Shown here one piece after another: positions 35,240 through 44,294 of a stretch of DNA of 64,000 nt. The stretch comes from Domibacillus robiginosus (GTDB lineage Bacteria; Bacillota; Bacilli; Bacillales; Domibacillaceae). Each line of letters starts with the position of its first letter. Position 1 is the stretch's first letter. The DNA lies in assembly GCF_000966195.1 (NCBI RefSeq), contig NZ_LAHL01000003.1, forward strand, positions 186,001-250,000. Direction: 5' to 3'. The notes under the pieces were generated by a model. That model was not told where the DNA came from, did not search any database, and worked only from the letters and a program-made list of their open reading frames with translations. The translations under genes and the position numbers were made by a program.

Positions 35240-35986
35240 ATGAAATTAACACTGCCAACACCTTTTACATTTGAAGCCGGTAAGCGGGCTGTTTTGCTTT
35301 TGCACGGTTTCACTGGAAATTCAGCTGATGTGCGCATGATTGGTCGTTTTCTTGAGAAAAATGGATATACATCACACGCACCGCACTACAAAGGACACGC
35401 GGTTCCGCCTGAAGAACTGGTGAAAACAGGTCCGGAAGATTGGTGGAAAGATGTTGAAGACGGGTACAATCATTTGCTTGGCCTTGGCTACGAAGAAATT
35501 GCTGTATGCGGACTGTCGCTCGGCGGTGTTTTTGCATTGAAACTCGGTTATACTAAACCTGTAAAGGGTATTGTTCCAATGTGCGCCCCGATGTCGATGA
35601 AAGATGAGCAGACAATGTACAATGGAGTAGTGGAGTACGCGCGCGGATTCAAGAAATTTGAAGGGAAATCCGCTGATGTTATTGAAAAAGAAATAGAAGC
35701 CTTTAAACAAACACCAATGAACACGCTGGCGGCGCTTCGTGAGCTTGTACAGGACGTACGCAGCCATATCGACCACATCTATGCACCTGTTTTCGTGGTA
35801 CAGGCACGCAATGATGAAATGATTGATACAAACAGCGCCAATGTGATTTTCGAAGGCGTAGAAACAGACGAAAAACAATTGAAGTGGTACGAAGAGTCCG
35901 GTCATGTGATCACACTGGATAAAGAAAAAGAGCAGCTGCATGCAGACATTCTTGCTTTTCTCCAAACACTTGATTGGACCGTGTAA
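35240..35986 (+). CDS. yvaK: Carboxylesterase YvaK/Est30-like
   Basis: An alpha/beta hydrolase of 248 residues, very close to the Est30 carboxylesterase of Geobacillus and to YvaK. The oxyanion region [15 protein letters not shown], nucleophile GLSLGGVF, an acid in ARNDEMID and the catalytic His in SGHVITLD are all present. The physiological ester is not known. The ATG at 35240 is behind AAAGGA; a TTG three codons upstream overlaps that site. It is 27 bases before rnr, forming yvaK-rnr-smpB as in B. subtilis. Confidence 0.94.
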   Translation: MKLTLPTPFTFEAGKRAVLLLHGFTGNSADVRMIGRFLEKNGYTSHAPHYKGHAVPPEELVKTGPEDWWKDVEDGYNHLLGLGYEEIAVCGLSLGGVFALKLGYTKPVKGIVPMCAPMSMKDEQTMYNGVVEYARGFKKFEGKSADVIEKEIEAFKQTPMNTLAALRELVQDVRSHIDHIYAPVFVVQARNDEMIDTNSANVIFEGVETDEKQLKWYEESGHVITLDKEKEQLHADILAFLQTLDWTV

Positions 35987-36012
35987 CCTTCGCAAAAGGA
36001 GGCGGGTTCCGG

Positions 36013-38376
36013 ATGGACCAGCACATAGAGAAAATCGTCGATCGATTATTGACGTACATGAAAGAAGAATCATACAAGCCGCTTACTGTGCAGGAGCTTG
36101 AAGAAGTACTTGGCATTGAAGGATCGGAAGGGTTCCGAGACTTTGTAAAGTCGCTCGTGTACATGGAGGAGCGCGGTTTAGTCGTTCGGACGCGCGCAAA
36201 CCGGTACGGTCTGCCAGAAAAAATGAACCTTGTACGCGGGAAGATTTCCGGTCATCCAAAAGGGTTTGCTTTCCTGCTGCCGGATGAGCAGGGAATGGAT
36301 GATGTATTCATTCCGCCGCATGAAACAAACGGCGCTCTAAACGGTGACACGGCGCTCGTCCGCGTCACAAAAGAAGACCAGAGCGGAACGCGCCGGGAAG
36401 GAACTGTTGTCCGCATTTTAGAACGCGGCCAAACAGATATCGTCGGTACGTTTATCGACAAAAAAAGCTTTGGTTTTGTTGAAACAGATGACAAAAAATT
36501 CACGGCGGATATTTTTATTCCCAAGGAAAAAACCGCCGGTGCCATTGACGGCCACAAAGTGGTTGTCCATATTACACGCTGGCCGGAGGGACGCCAGGCG
36601 GCAGAAGGCGAAGTAAAAGAAATCATCGGGCATAAAAACGATCCTGGCGTTGATATTATGTCGATTATTTATAAACACGGCCTGCCGCAGGAATTTCCAG
36701 AAGAAGTGCTGGAGCAGGCGAATGCAGTGCCGGATGAAATTGATCCGAAAGATATTGCCAACCGCCGTGATCTCCGCGACGAAGTGATTGTGACCATTGA
36801 CGGGGCGGATGCAAAAGATCTGGATGATGCTGTAATGGTCACAAAGCTTGAAAACGGCAACTATAAGCTCGGCGTTCACATTGCTGATGTCAGCCACTAT
36901 GTAACAGAAAATTCTCCGATCGATAGGGAAGCCTATGAGCGCGGTACAAGTGTTTATCTGGTGGACCGTGTCATTCCGATGATTCCACACCGCCTGTCAA
37001 ACGGTATTTGCTCGCTGAATCCAAAAGTGGATCGTCTGACTATGTCTTGCGAGATGGAAATTAACGCATCTGGTGAGGTTGTCAGCCATGAAATCTTTGA
37101 CAGTGTGATTCGAACAACAGAACGAATGACGTATTTCGATGTAAACCGAATTTTAGTTGACAAGGACGAAGAGCTGCGTGCGAAGTACGAGCCGCTTGTG
37201 CCGATGTTTGAACGAATGGAAGACCTGGCGGCGATTTTACGTCAAAAGCGGACTGACCGCGGCGCAATTGACTTTGATTTCAAGGAAGCGAAAGTGCTTG
37301 TTGACGAGGACGGCCACCCAACGGATGTTGTGATTCGGGAACGTTCTGTTGGTGAAAAGCTGATTGAAGAATTTATGCTGGCAGCGAACGAAACTGTAGC
37401 AGAGCATTTCCACTGGATGGATGTTCCATTCTTGTATCGGATCCACGAAGATCCAAAAGAAGACAAATTGCAGCGCTTCTTTGAGTTTTTGACGAATTTC
37501 GGATTAAATGTAAAAGGTACCGCCAACTCTGTTCATCCGCGTGCCCTGCAGGAAATTATTGAAAATGTAAAAGATACACCGGAAGAAACCGTTATTTCCA
37601 CGGTTATGCTGCGGTCTATGCAGCAGGCAAAGTATAACGCAAACAGCCTGGGGCATTTTGGGCTTGCAGCAGAGTTTTACACGCATTTCACATCGCCGAT
37701 CCGCCGCTATCCGGATTTGATTGTTCACCGGTTGATTCGTACCTATTTAATCAATGGTGATTTAACACCGCAAACACAGGAAAAATGGGACGCACGCCTT
37801 CCTGAAATTGGAGACCATACATCCAGTATGGAGCGCCGGGCGGTTGAGGCGGAGCGTGATACAGACGAACTGAAAAAAGCAGAGTTTATGCTTGATAAGA
37901 TCGGGGAAGAGTATGACGGTGTCATCAGCTCCGTAACCAACTTCGGCATGTTTGTAGCGCTCGAAAACACGATTGAAGGTCTGGTTCATGTTTCTTATAT
38001 GACAGATGATTACTATCGTTATGACGAACGCCATTTTGCCATGATTGGTGAGCGAAGCGGTAACGTATTCCGCATTGGAGATGAAATTACAGTCCGCGTG
38101 CGCGACGTCAATAAAGAAGAGCAGTCAGTGGATTTTGAAATCGTCGGCATGAAAAAACAGCGTGAGCGTCCAAAACGAACAGATGGAGCTGCTGAAAAAA
38201 AACCGCGCGGTCGTGGTAAAAAAGCACAGGCCATTAAGCGGGAAGAACGGCCAGCAAGAAAATCGGCACGTTCCGATACGAAAGAGAGCGGCGGTGAATG
38301 GTCAAATCAGCCGCCGAAGAAAAAGAAAAAACGTAAATTTTACGAAGGAATTGCAAAGAAAAAGAAACGCAAGTAA
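36013..38376 (+). CDS. rnr: Ribonuclease R
   Basis: RNase R is a processive 3'-5' exoribonuclease that can unwind structured RNA and takes part in trans-translation. The 787-residue protein has an N-terminal winged helix (about 5-60), cold-shock domains, the RNB catalytic domain with [14 protein letters not shown] aspartates, an S1 domain (about 620-705) and a very lysine-rich tail ([26 protein letters not shown]). The ATG at 36013 follows AAAGGAGG. It directly precedes smpB and ssrA, its functional partners. Confidence 0.97.
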   Translation: MDQHIEKIVDRLLTYMKEESYKPLTVQELEEVLGIEGSEGFRDFVKSLVYMEERGLVVRTRANRYGLPEKMNLVRGKISGHPKGFAFLLPDEQGMDDVFIPPHETNGALNGDTALVRVTKEDQSGTRREGTVVRILERGQTDIVGTFIDKKSFGFVETDDKKFTADIFIPKEKTAGAIDGHKVVVHITRWPEGRQAAEGEVKEIIGHKNDPGVDIMSIIYKHGLPQEFPEEVLEQANAVPDEIDPKDIANRRDLRDEVIVTIDGADAKDLDDAVMVTKLENGNYKLGVHIADVSHYVTENSPIDREAYERGTSVYLVDRVIPMIPHRLSNGICSLNPKVDRLTMSCEMEINASGEVVSHEIFDSVIRTTERMTYFDVNRILVDKDEELRAKYEPLVPMFERMEDLAAILRQKRTDRGAIDFDFKEAKVLVDEDGHPTDVVIRERSVGEKLIEEFMLAANETVAEHFHWMDVPFLYRIHEDPKEDKLQRFFEFLTNFGLNVKGTANSVHPRALQEIIENVKDTPEETVISTVMLRSMQQAKYNANSLGHFGLAAEFYTHFTSPIRRYPDLIVHRLIRTYLINGDLTPQTQEKWDARLPEIGDHTSSMERRAVEAERDTDELKKAEFMLDKIGEEYDGVISSVTNFGMFVALENTIEGLVHVSYMTDDYYRYDERHFAMIGERSGNVFRIGDEITVRVRDVNKEEQSVDFEIVGMKKQRERPKRTDGAAEKKPRGRGKKAQAIKREERPARKSARSDTKESGGEWSNQPPKKKKKRKFYEGIAKKKKRK

Positions 38377-38394
38377 GAAAGTGGGGATGAGCGG

Positions 38395-38862
38395 ATGCCA
38401 AAGGGAGAGGGAAAGGTGGTCGCGCAAAATAAAAAAGCGCGCCACGACTATTTTATTGAAGAAACATACGAAGCCGGTCTTGTGCTTCTAGGAACAGAAA
38501 TTAAAGCAATCCGGGCGGGACGAGTGAATTTAAAAGATTCATTCGCCCGCATTCGAAACGGTGAACTATTCGTTCATAATATGCATATCAGTCCATACGA
38601 GCAGGGGAATATTCATAACCATGAGCCGCTTCGCACACGGAAGCTTCTTTTGCACCGTAAGCAAATCAATACACTGATTGGGGAAACGAAAGAAGCCGGC
38701 TACTCGATCGTTCCGTTGAAGCTATATTTAAAGGATGGCTATGCGAAGCTGTTAATTGGCCTTGCAAAAGGGAAAAAGAAATACGATAAGCGGGAAGACT
38801 TAAAGCAAAAAGAAGCAAAACGCGACATTGAACGTGCATTCCGTGATCGACAAAAAGGTTGA
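38395..38862 (+). CDS. smpB: SsrA-binding protein SmpB
   Basis: SmpB binds tmRNA and brings it to stalled ribosomes. The 155-residue protein has [29 protein letters not shown], the motif [21 protein letters not shown], and the basic C-terminal tail ending [12 protein letters not shown] that inserts in the mRNA channel. It is 18 bases after rnr and directly upstream of the tmRNA gene. Confidence 0.97.
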   Translation: MPKGEGKVVAQNKKARHDYFIEETYEAGLVLLGTEIKAIRAGRVNLKDSFARIRNGELFVHNMHISPYEQGNIHNHEPLRTRKLLLHRKQINTLIGETKEAGYSIVPLKLYLKDGYAKLLIGLAKGKKKYDKREDLKQKEAKRDIERAFRDRQKG

Positions 38863-38887
38863 ATAACTAGTTTGTTTGTGGTATGAT
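38859..38887 (+). promoter_or_regulatory. tmRNA promoter
   Basis: TTGAAT (38859-38864, overlapping the smpB stop) and TATGAT (38882-38887) are 17 bases apart. The start would be near 38894, leaving a leader of about 40 bases to be removed by RNase P. Confidence 0.75.
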
Positions 38888-38934
38888 AGATTCTGTCACG
38901 ATGAAGCAGCTATGCTTCGATACTACTTATATCC

Positions 38935-39298
38935 GGGGACGTTACGGATTCGACAGGGGTAGTTCGAGCCTGGGCTGCGGGCCAGAGGGTCGGCTCTGTC
39001 AAAACGCACTTGCCTATAATAACTGGCAAACAACAAACTCAACTACAAGCTGCCTAATTAAATTTAGGTTAGCCTGTGCTCCTCCCGCTGTTGTCCGTGC
39101 AGTCGGGTAAGGGGCTCACTCTTAGCGGACTACGCTTGATTCCTCCGTCTGGGGATGAGAGAAGAGACTAATCAGACTGGCCGATTCAAACGCCTGCTGT
39201 GCGGCAGTTGGACCGGCGAGACCGAAATAGTACAGCTATGCCCGTAGACGCTCAGGTGCCGTTATCTTTGGACGCGGGTTCGACTCCCGCCGTCTCCA
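38935..39298 (+). ncRNA. ssrA: Transfer-messenger RNA
   Basis: tmRNA rescues ribosomes stalled on broken mRNA and adds a degradation tag. The ends pair as a tRNA-like acceptor (GGGGACG with CGTCTCC), followed by the conserved GTTACGGATTCGACAGGGGT at the 5' end, and the T-arm GCGGGTTCGACTCCCGC at the 3' end. The tag reading frame follows the conserved ATAACT and resumes at GGC (39025-39057), reading GKQQTQLQAA then TAA; with the tRNA-borne alanine the tag is AGKQQTQLQAA. CCA is not encoded. The usual tag end is LAA, here QAA. Confidence 0.96.
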
Positions 39299-39322
39299 TA
39301 TTTTATATGGAGCACCTCTTTT

Positions 39323-39357
39323 AAAAAGCCTTGCGAATCATTCGCAAGGCTTTTTTT
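39323..39357 (+). terminator. tmRNA terminator
   Basis: AAAAGCCTTGCGAAT and ATTCGCAAGGCTTTT form a long stem followed by more T. Confidence 0.93.
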
Positions 39358-39471
39358 ATTTTTATTTTTATAAAAGCACCTTGTCAGTGCTTAGACGTAA
39401 ATCACTTTTTAGTAAAGAGCATATAGTAAGAGAGTCGGCATACATTGTTAAAACAATGCGAGGTGATTGGT

Positions 39472-40131
39472 GTGAAAAAAATCATCATCATCGGTTCAGG
39501 TGGACATGCGAGCGTTATTATCGATGCCATTGAAAAAGAAAGAAAATACTCTATATACGGGATTGTTGACCCTATTCGTCCCGTTAACACGATTATATAT
39601 GGATATCGGGTTGTTGGAACAGAATCCACTTTGCTTAAATTAGGCAAACAGGTATATGGAGGTATTGTGGCTATTGAAGACAATTGGGGACGAAAAAACA
39701 CAATTGCTGCGATTCGCAAGCTAATGCCTGATTTTTCTTTTGTTTCGGTTATACACCCATCCGCATGTATTAGCAGCAATGTCAAAATAGGGGATGGTAC
39801 GGCTGTGATGGCAGGGGCGATCATCAACCGAAACACGATTATAGGAGAGCATTCGATCATTAATACAAACTCTTCGGTTGATCATGACTGTATACTTAGT
39901 GACTTTGTCAGTGTGGCTCCGGGCGCTGTGCTGGGCAGGAATGTTAAAGTAGGAAACGGTGCAGTTGTATCGCTCGGTGCCAGGGTGATTCATTCGGTGA
40001 GCATTGGAGAGCATACGGTCATTGGAGCTGGATCAACCGTTTTGCAGAGCATCGGTTCGTATGGCGTGGCCTATGGAACTCCTGCAAAGGTAGTCAGAAC
40101 AAGAAAACAAGAAGACAATTACTTGTCGTAA
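39472..40131 (+). CDS. NeuD/PglD-like sugar O- or N-acetyltransferase
   Basis: A 219-residue acetyltransferase of the NeuD/PglD kind. Residues 1-80 form a Rossmann-like sugar-nucleotide domain (KKIIIIGSGGHASVIIDAIE), and residues 90-210 a left-handed beta-helix of hexapeptide repeats (ISSNVKIGDGTAVMAGAIINRNTIIGEHSI). The catalytic histidine is likely in SSVDHDC, and the closing YGTPAKVVRTR is typical. It should acetylate an amino- or nucleotide-sugar for surface glycans. The GTG at 39472 behind AGGTGAT was chosen. It converges on a CapD-like gene, the only other glycan gene near it. Confidence 0.85.
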   Translation: MKKIIIIGSGGHASVIIDAIEKERKYSIYGIVDPIRPVNTIIYGYRVVGTESTLLKLGKQVYGGIVAIEDNWGRKNTIAAIRKLMPDFSFVSVIHPSACISSNVKIGDGTAVMAGAIINRNTIIGEHSIINTNSSVDHDCILSDFVSVAPGAVLGRNVKVGNGAVVSLGARVIHSVSIGEHTVIGAGSTVLQSIGSYGVAYGTPAKVVRTRKQEDNYLS

Positions 40132-40150
40132 AAACGAGAAGTCTGCTTTG

Positions 40151-42001
40151 TTACGAAAAAAAGAAATCAATTTGATAAGAAGGCACGATTTCTTTTAGAA
40201 TCGATTTGATGGCAGCGTCTGTTTCCTCGTCTCCTGGTCCGTAAACAAGCTGCTCCAGGCGGTTCAGCCAGAATGGCAGATTGGTCTTTGTGCTATTCGT
40301 CGTTCTGGCTGCGTAAATCAATTCGTGCTTGGAAGCGATATGGCCTTCTTCTGTAGTAAACAGTTCCTCATACAGCTTTTCTCCTGGCCGCATACCTGTA
40401 TAGCGGATCTCAATATCCTTGTCTGGTGTCAGGCCGGATAAGGTGATTAAATTTCGAGCCAGCTCGCTAATTTTAACCGGCTTGCCCATATCTAAAATAA
40501 AAATTTCCCCGCCTTTTGCCAGTGCCCCTGCCTGGATGACCAGCTGCACCGCTTCTGGAATCGTCATAAAATAACGGGTCATCTCCCGATGGGTGACTGT
40601 AACAGGACCGCCGTTTTGAATTTGTTTTTTAAACAACGGGATCACACTGCCTCTGCTTCCGAGTACATTTCCGAACCGGACAGCAACAAAATTTGTTTTG
40701 CTCTGCTGATTCAAGTTTTGAATAATTAGCTCAGCAACCCGCTTTGTCGTTCCCATCACGCTTGTTGGGTTTACCGCTTTGTCTGTTGAAATTTGAACAT
40801 ACGTTTCAACATTGTATTGATCGGCGCATTCCGCCAGGTTTTTTGTTCCAAAAATGTTGTTTTTAACTGCCTCAGTCGGATTATGCTCCATTAAAGGTAC
40901 ATGCTTGTGGGCAGCTGCGTGAAAAACAACCTGCGGACGGTAAACGGAAAAAATATGTTCAAGCCGGGTTTTATCTTGGATATCTGCGATAAGCGCTTTG
41001 ACAGAAAGGTTCGGATAAAGCTGCTCAAGCTCCCTTTCAATCATGTAAATACTATTTTCACCGTGGCCCAGCAGCAATACTTTTTTGGGGTGAAACGAAG
41101 CAATTTGCCGGCAGATTTCAGATCCAATGGAGCCGCCAGCGCCAGTAATGAGCACCGTTTTTTCTTGTACATAATGGGAAATTCCGGGAACGTCCAGCTG
41201 GATCGGCGGGCGTCCAAGCAAATCCTCCACCTTTACCTCTCGGATCATACTGAGTGTAACCCGTCCTTGAATAATATCCGTAATACGTGGCAGGATTCTC
41301 ACGGGGATGCCGCATCTCTGGCAGCTTTTCACAATACGCGTAATATCACTACCGGAAGCGGACGGAATCGCAATAATTGCCATTTCAATATTGTATTGCT
41401 TAATAACCCGCTCGATCTCGGAGCTTGTGCCGGCAACCGGCATGTTCCGGACGTGAAGGCCGACTTTTTCTGAATCGTCATCAATAAACGCGACAGGGTA
41501 CAAAGGAGGGTCGATCGACTTTTTCAGCTCTTTCACCACTAAAATACCTGCATCGCCGGCTCCGATGATAAGGGTTCGTTTCCCTTTTTTATTGGGAACG
41601 CCTTTATTTTCATTCAAAGACCATAAAATCAGTCTTGAAAATAAAAAGGCAGCCAATGCCACCGTCCAGGTCATAAAAAGAAGAGAGAACGACAAAGTGG
41701 TGACGCGCCAGACTGAAAAAAGAAGGTGCAGCAGACCGCCTGTTACAAAAGCAAAGGTGAAGCTTTTTCCAATAACCTTTGTTTCCCCCATACTTGCAAA
41801 ACGCCACAAGTGACGGTAATGGTGAAAGTAATGAAATCCGATCGTCAGCACAGCCCAGAGTAACCCGAAGAGATAGACGGCTTCCAAAAACGTAATCCCT
41901 CTATGGTTTTCATAGAAAACGAAGCAGGAAACGGCGACAGCAAAAAAGAGAATCCCAAAATCCATTAAAAGTGCCAGAGCGTATCGTTTTGTTCGGTTCA
42001 C
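40151..42001 (-). CDS. Membrane-bound nucleotide-sugar dehydratase (CapD/EpsC/WbpM family)
   Basis: A 616-residue protein with four N-terminal membrane helices (residues 10-120), a CoA-binding-like Rossmann domain (about 140-260, TLIIGAGDAGILVVKEL) and an SDR domain (from about 285, VLITGAGGSIGSEICRQI). The active-site region is ISTDKAVNPTSVMGTTKR, with Met in place of the usual Tyr as in large CapD-type 4,6-dehydratases. It probably acts on UDP-GlcNAc in capsule, exopolysaccharide or protein glycan synthesis. It starts at a GTG behind AAAGGAG. Its end lies 19 bases from the convergent acetyltransferase. Confidence 0.9.
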   Translation of the reverse strand: MNRTKRYALALLMDFGILFFAVAVSCFVFYENHRGITFLEAVYLFGLLWAVLTIGFHYFHHYRHLWRFASMGETKVIGKSFTFAFVTGGLLHLLFSVWRVTTLSFSLLFMTWTVALAAFLFSRLILWSLNENKGVPNKKGKRTLIIGAGDAGILVVKELKKSIDPPLYPVAFIDDDSEKVGLHVRNMPVAGTSSEIERVIKQYNIEMAIIAIPSASGSDITRIVKSCQRCGIPVRILPRITDIIQGRVTLSMIREVKVEDLLGRPPIQLDVPGISHYVQEKTVLITGAGGSIGSEICRQIASFHPKKVLLLGHGENSIYMIERELEQLYPNLSVKALIADIQDKTRLEHIFSVYRPQVVFHAAAHKHVPLMEHNPTEAVKNNIFGTKNLAECADQYNVETYVQISTDKAVNPTSVMGTTKRVAELIIQNLNQQSKTNFVAVRFGNVLGSRGSVIPLFKKQIQNGGPVTVTHREMTRYFMTIPEAVQLVIQAGALAKGGEIFILDMGKPVKISELARNLITLSGLTPDKDIEIRYTGMRPGEKLYEELFTTEEGHIASKHELIYAARTTNSTKTNLPFWLNRLEQLVYGPGDEETDAAIKSILKEIVPSYQIDFFFS

Positions 42002-42107
42002 ACCAAAGCTCCTTTCTATACTTTTTAGCTCTTTACTTTATATGAATTTATCGAATGAAATGTGAGGGAATTAGTAAAAAAAAGGAAGAGAGGGAATGGG
42101 CTGTTAA

Positions 42108-42153
42108 ACCATGCACGGAATGAAGGTATGCTTACTTTCATTCCGTGCACGGT
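42108..42153. other. Long stem-loop overlapping the end of the GGDEF gene
   Basis: ACCATGCACGGAATGAA and TTCATTCCGTGCACGGT pair almost perfectly around a loop of about 12 bases. The stem includes the last codons of the minus-strand GGDEF gene. A T6 run follows on the plus strand and only a TTT on the minus strand, so it looks like a terminator facing away from the gene it overlaps, or a bidirectional one. Confidence 0.65.
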
Positions 42154-43658
42154 TTTTTAGCGTAAGAGGAAGCGCGCGGCTCGCTTTGTACCTTTCTTTT
42201 TTCTTTATACATTTCCTGATCGGCCATTTCAAGCAGCTCCTCAAGGGAAATATTCATTCCGGGGTGATAATAGCAGATGCCGTGGCTTGCTGATAATTCA
42301 TATGGCTGCTGGGAAATTTGGTTGGCGCGATCAAATTCGGTCCTAATCGCGGCCCAGGTTCTATTGGCGGCTTCTGGCGGCTGATTGGGAAAAAGAATAA
42401 TAAATTCATCTCCGCCCAGGCGAAATAAAACATCTTCTTCATGAAGTGCTTTTTGAATCGCCTGACAAATCTCCTGGATAAACTGATCGCCTTTGTTATG
42501 ACCGTACCGATCATTGACTGTTTTTAAACCGTTAATATCAATGTAACAAAGTGTAAATGGGCTGGCCTCGCGGCTGTGTAACAAGCTGGAAAGAATATTG
42601 AGCCCTTTTCGTCTGTTCATGATACCGGTCAATTCATCCAGAAAAGCATGGGCTGACAGTTTTTCTTCCTCTGCTTTAAAGCTAGTAACGTCTGTTGTGC
42701 CGATCAACAAGCACGCCTCTCCAAAATACTCAACTAATTCTACATTCAGCATAATCCAGATATCCTTTTTTGCCGGATCAAAATGAGGTGTTAAATACCC
42801 CTTAATGCTTTTTTGATCCTTCAAAATATTGATCATATTACGCTGTTCATAGGAATCTTTGAAAAAAAGGCCTGCCCCTTTCTCAAGCAGCTGACTTCCC
42901 TCATAGTAAGCATAAGCCCGCTGGTTAAGCAGCAAAATTTCATTGCCTGAAAGCCTGGCTAAAATGAGCGGGTGTGGATTCAAATCAAATAAAAGGCGAA
43001 ACGTTTTTTCATTTTTTTGGAGCAGCAGCTGGCTTTCTGTTTCCCTTTTTCGATAAAAATAAAAAGTAGCTGACAGAAAAAAAGCAATCCCTGCTGTAGC
43101 GGTGGAATTAATCATATTCATAATCGATGTAAGAGAAAAACCGTCGATTTTCATTAAGCCTGCTAGAAACAAAAGGTGAATGCCGATCAGTATACCCGCT
43201 GATTTCGAGGGAGGGATTGGAAAAACAACGGATGCCGCCAGTAAAATCACTAAATAAGCATAAATATTGTTCGTGAGAAACTGGCTGTTCAGTGAGCCGG
43301 CCGCACCGATGAAAAGATAAAAGCAATAGTAACAGCATACATAATGCAAAAAAACACTTCGGTCATCCTGGTGGCGCTGGGTCACCCACTTGCGAACGAG
43401 CAAAAAAAGAAGGGATATAAAAAATGAAAGAAAATGCAGGGAAGCGAGAATCGCTAAATTCAAACGTTTTTCTCCTGTTGTTAAAAAATAAATATCCAAA
43501 GCGAGATAAAGTGGATAGGTGATCACAATCATAAAACAGACAGTCCGGAGCCTGGTAAACAGCAGCTCGCCGTGCTGACGCTGGAAAAGTTGTTCATCTG
43601 CATGCTGGCCTGGTTGTAAGAAAGCCTGGAAAAAAGTACTCCATTTTGTTTTCTTCAT
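42138..43658 (-). CDS. Membrane diguanylate cyclase with PAS domain
   Basis: A 506-residue c-di-GMP synthase. Residues 35-205 hold about six membrane helices (40-60, 68-88, 103-122, 132-148, 155-170, 185-203), residues 220-330 a PAS-like sensor (FDLNPHPLILARLSGNEILLLN), and residues 335-495 the GGDEF domain. The active site is intact at 415-419 (RLGGDEF), with the substrate loop FLDELTGIMNRR. The inhibitory RxxD site five residues upstream reads HEED, so product inhibition by the usual I-site is probably lost. No neighbour shows a dedicated c-di-GMP function. Confidence 0.9.
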   Translation of the reverse strand: MKKTKWSTFFQAFLQPGQHADEQLFQRQHGELLFTRLRTVCFMIVITYPLYLALDIYFLTTGEKRLNLAILASLHFLSFFISLLFLLVRKWVTQRHQDDRSVFLHYVCCYYCFYLFIGAAGSLNSQFLTNNIYAYLVILLAASVVFPIPPSKSAGILIGIHLLFLAGLMKIDGFSLTSIMNMINSTATAGIAFFLSATFYFYRKRETESQLLLQKNEKTFRLLFDLNPHPLILARLSGNEILLLNQRAYAYYEGSQLLEKGAGLFFKDSYEQRNMINILKDQKSIKGYLTPHFDPAKKDIWIMLNVELVEYFGEACLLIGTTDVTSFKAEEEKLSAHAFLDELTGIMNRRKGLNILSSLLHSREASPFTLCYIDINGLKTVNDRYGHNKGDQFIQEICQAIQKALHEEDVLFRLGGDEFIILFPNQPPEAANRTWAAIRTEFDRANQISQQPYELSASHGICYYHPGMNISLEELLEMADQEMYKEKRKVQSEPRASSYAKKPCTE

Positions 43659-43748
43659 ATAAATAAATCCTTTTTTACTTGCATTTTACCACAGCTTTAT
43701 CAGACATTTAATAGATTCAACATTGTTTTAAACAAGCTGTTTACAAGC

Positions 43749-43783
43749 AAAAAAAGGTTCCCGGGAACAGCGTTTCCGGGAAC
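43749..43783 (-). terminator. tnrA terminator
   Basis: On the minus strand GTTCCCGGAAAC and GTTCCCGGGAAC pair around GCT and are followed by seven T, just after the tnrA stop. Confidence 0.88.
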
Positions 43784-43785
43784 TT

Positions 43786-44112
43786 TCATTTGAATTTGTT
43801 TTGAATGCCAAATCGTGCATTCAGCTGTCCTTTGATCATGCTTCGTTTCAATTTGTCCTGGTCTGGTTTTTTCTTCATTTCCTGTCTGATTTCAAATGTT
43901 CGGACACCATCTTCCATCTGATTGGCAATATCCATTAGTGTTTCCACATCGCCAAATGAATATTTTCGTGTACCCCGCTCTGAGCGGTCTGGGAAAATAA
44001 GCTGGCGTTCTTCATAGTAGCGAATCTGACGTTCAGACAAGCCGGTTAATTCGCTCACAATTCCAATTGTAATAACCTTTTTCGTCTTATAGCTTTTTTC
44101 TTCATCTGTCAT
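43786..44112 (-). CDS. tnrA: Nitrogen-limitation MerR-family regulator TnrA
   Basis: TnrA activates and represses nitrogen genes when nitrogen is limiting, and is held by feedback-inhibited glutamine synthetase. The 108-residue product has the MerR winged helix ([11 protein letters not shown]-type segment [23 protein letters not shown], residues about 18-42) and the short C-terminal GS-binding tail [18 protein letters not shown] that separates TnrA from GlnR. The ATG at 44112 behind CGAGGTGAT was chosen over an upstream open frame. It is divergent from the nitrite reductase operon, with two TnrA boxes between. Confidence 0.93.
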   Translation of the reverse strand: MTDEEKSYKTKKVITIGIVSELTGLSERQIRYYEERQLIFPDRSERGTRKYSFGDVETLMDIANQMEDGVRTFEIRQEMKKKPDQDKLKRSMIKGQLNARFGIQNKFK

Positions 44113-44179
44113 GGAATCACCTCGAAATGAATTACCTTTACTATTATATATCAATGAGTTAATTTATGTAACAATTATA

Positions 44180-44196
44180 TGTAATATTTTCTTACA
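44180..44196. promoter_or_regulatory. TnrA box 1
   Basis: TGTAATATTTTCTTACA is an exact TGTNA-N7-TNACA match. It is centred near -78 from the predicted nirB start and 76 bases upstream of the tnrA ATG. Confidence 0.88.
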
Positions 44197-44207
44197 AATA
44201 ATTATTA

Positions 44208-44224
44208 TGTTAGATTATATAACA
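44208..44224. promoter_or_regulatory. TnrA box 2
   Basis: TGTTAGATTATATAACA is a second exact TGTNA-N7-TNACA match, centred near -50 from the predicted nirB start. That is the position at which TnrA activates known promoters such as nrgAB. Confidence 0.9.
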
Positions 44225-44228
44225 TTTA

Positions 44229-44259
44229 TTGTGACTACTTCTTTTAAGTCTCCTATAAT
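44229..44259 (+). promoter_or_regulatory. nirB promoter
   Basis: A perfect -10 TATAAT (44254-44259) has no good -35 box (TTGTGA at 44229, 19 bases away), as expected for an activator-dependent promoter. Confidence 0.75.
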
Positions 44260-44294
44260 CAACACTATCAACAGCCACCAAGGAGGATGTTCAG

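Noticed and set aside
38883-39110. 75-codon open frame across the tmRNA 5' half
   Set aside because: It lies within the conserved tmRNA structure.
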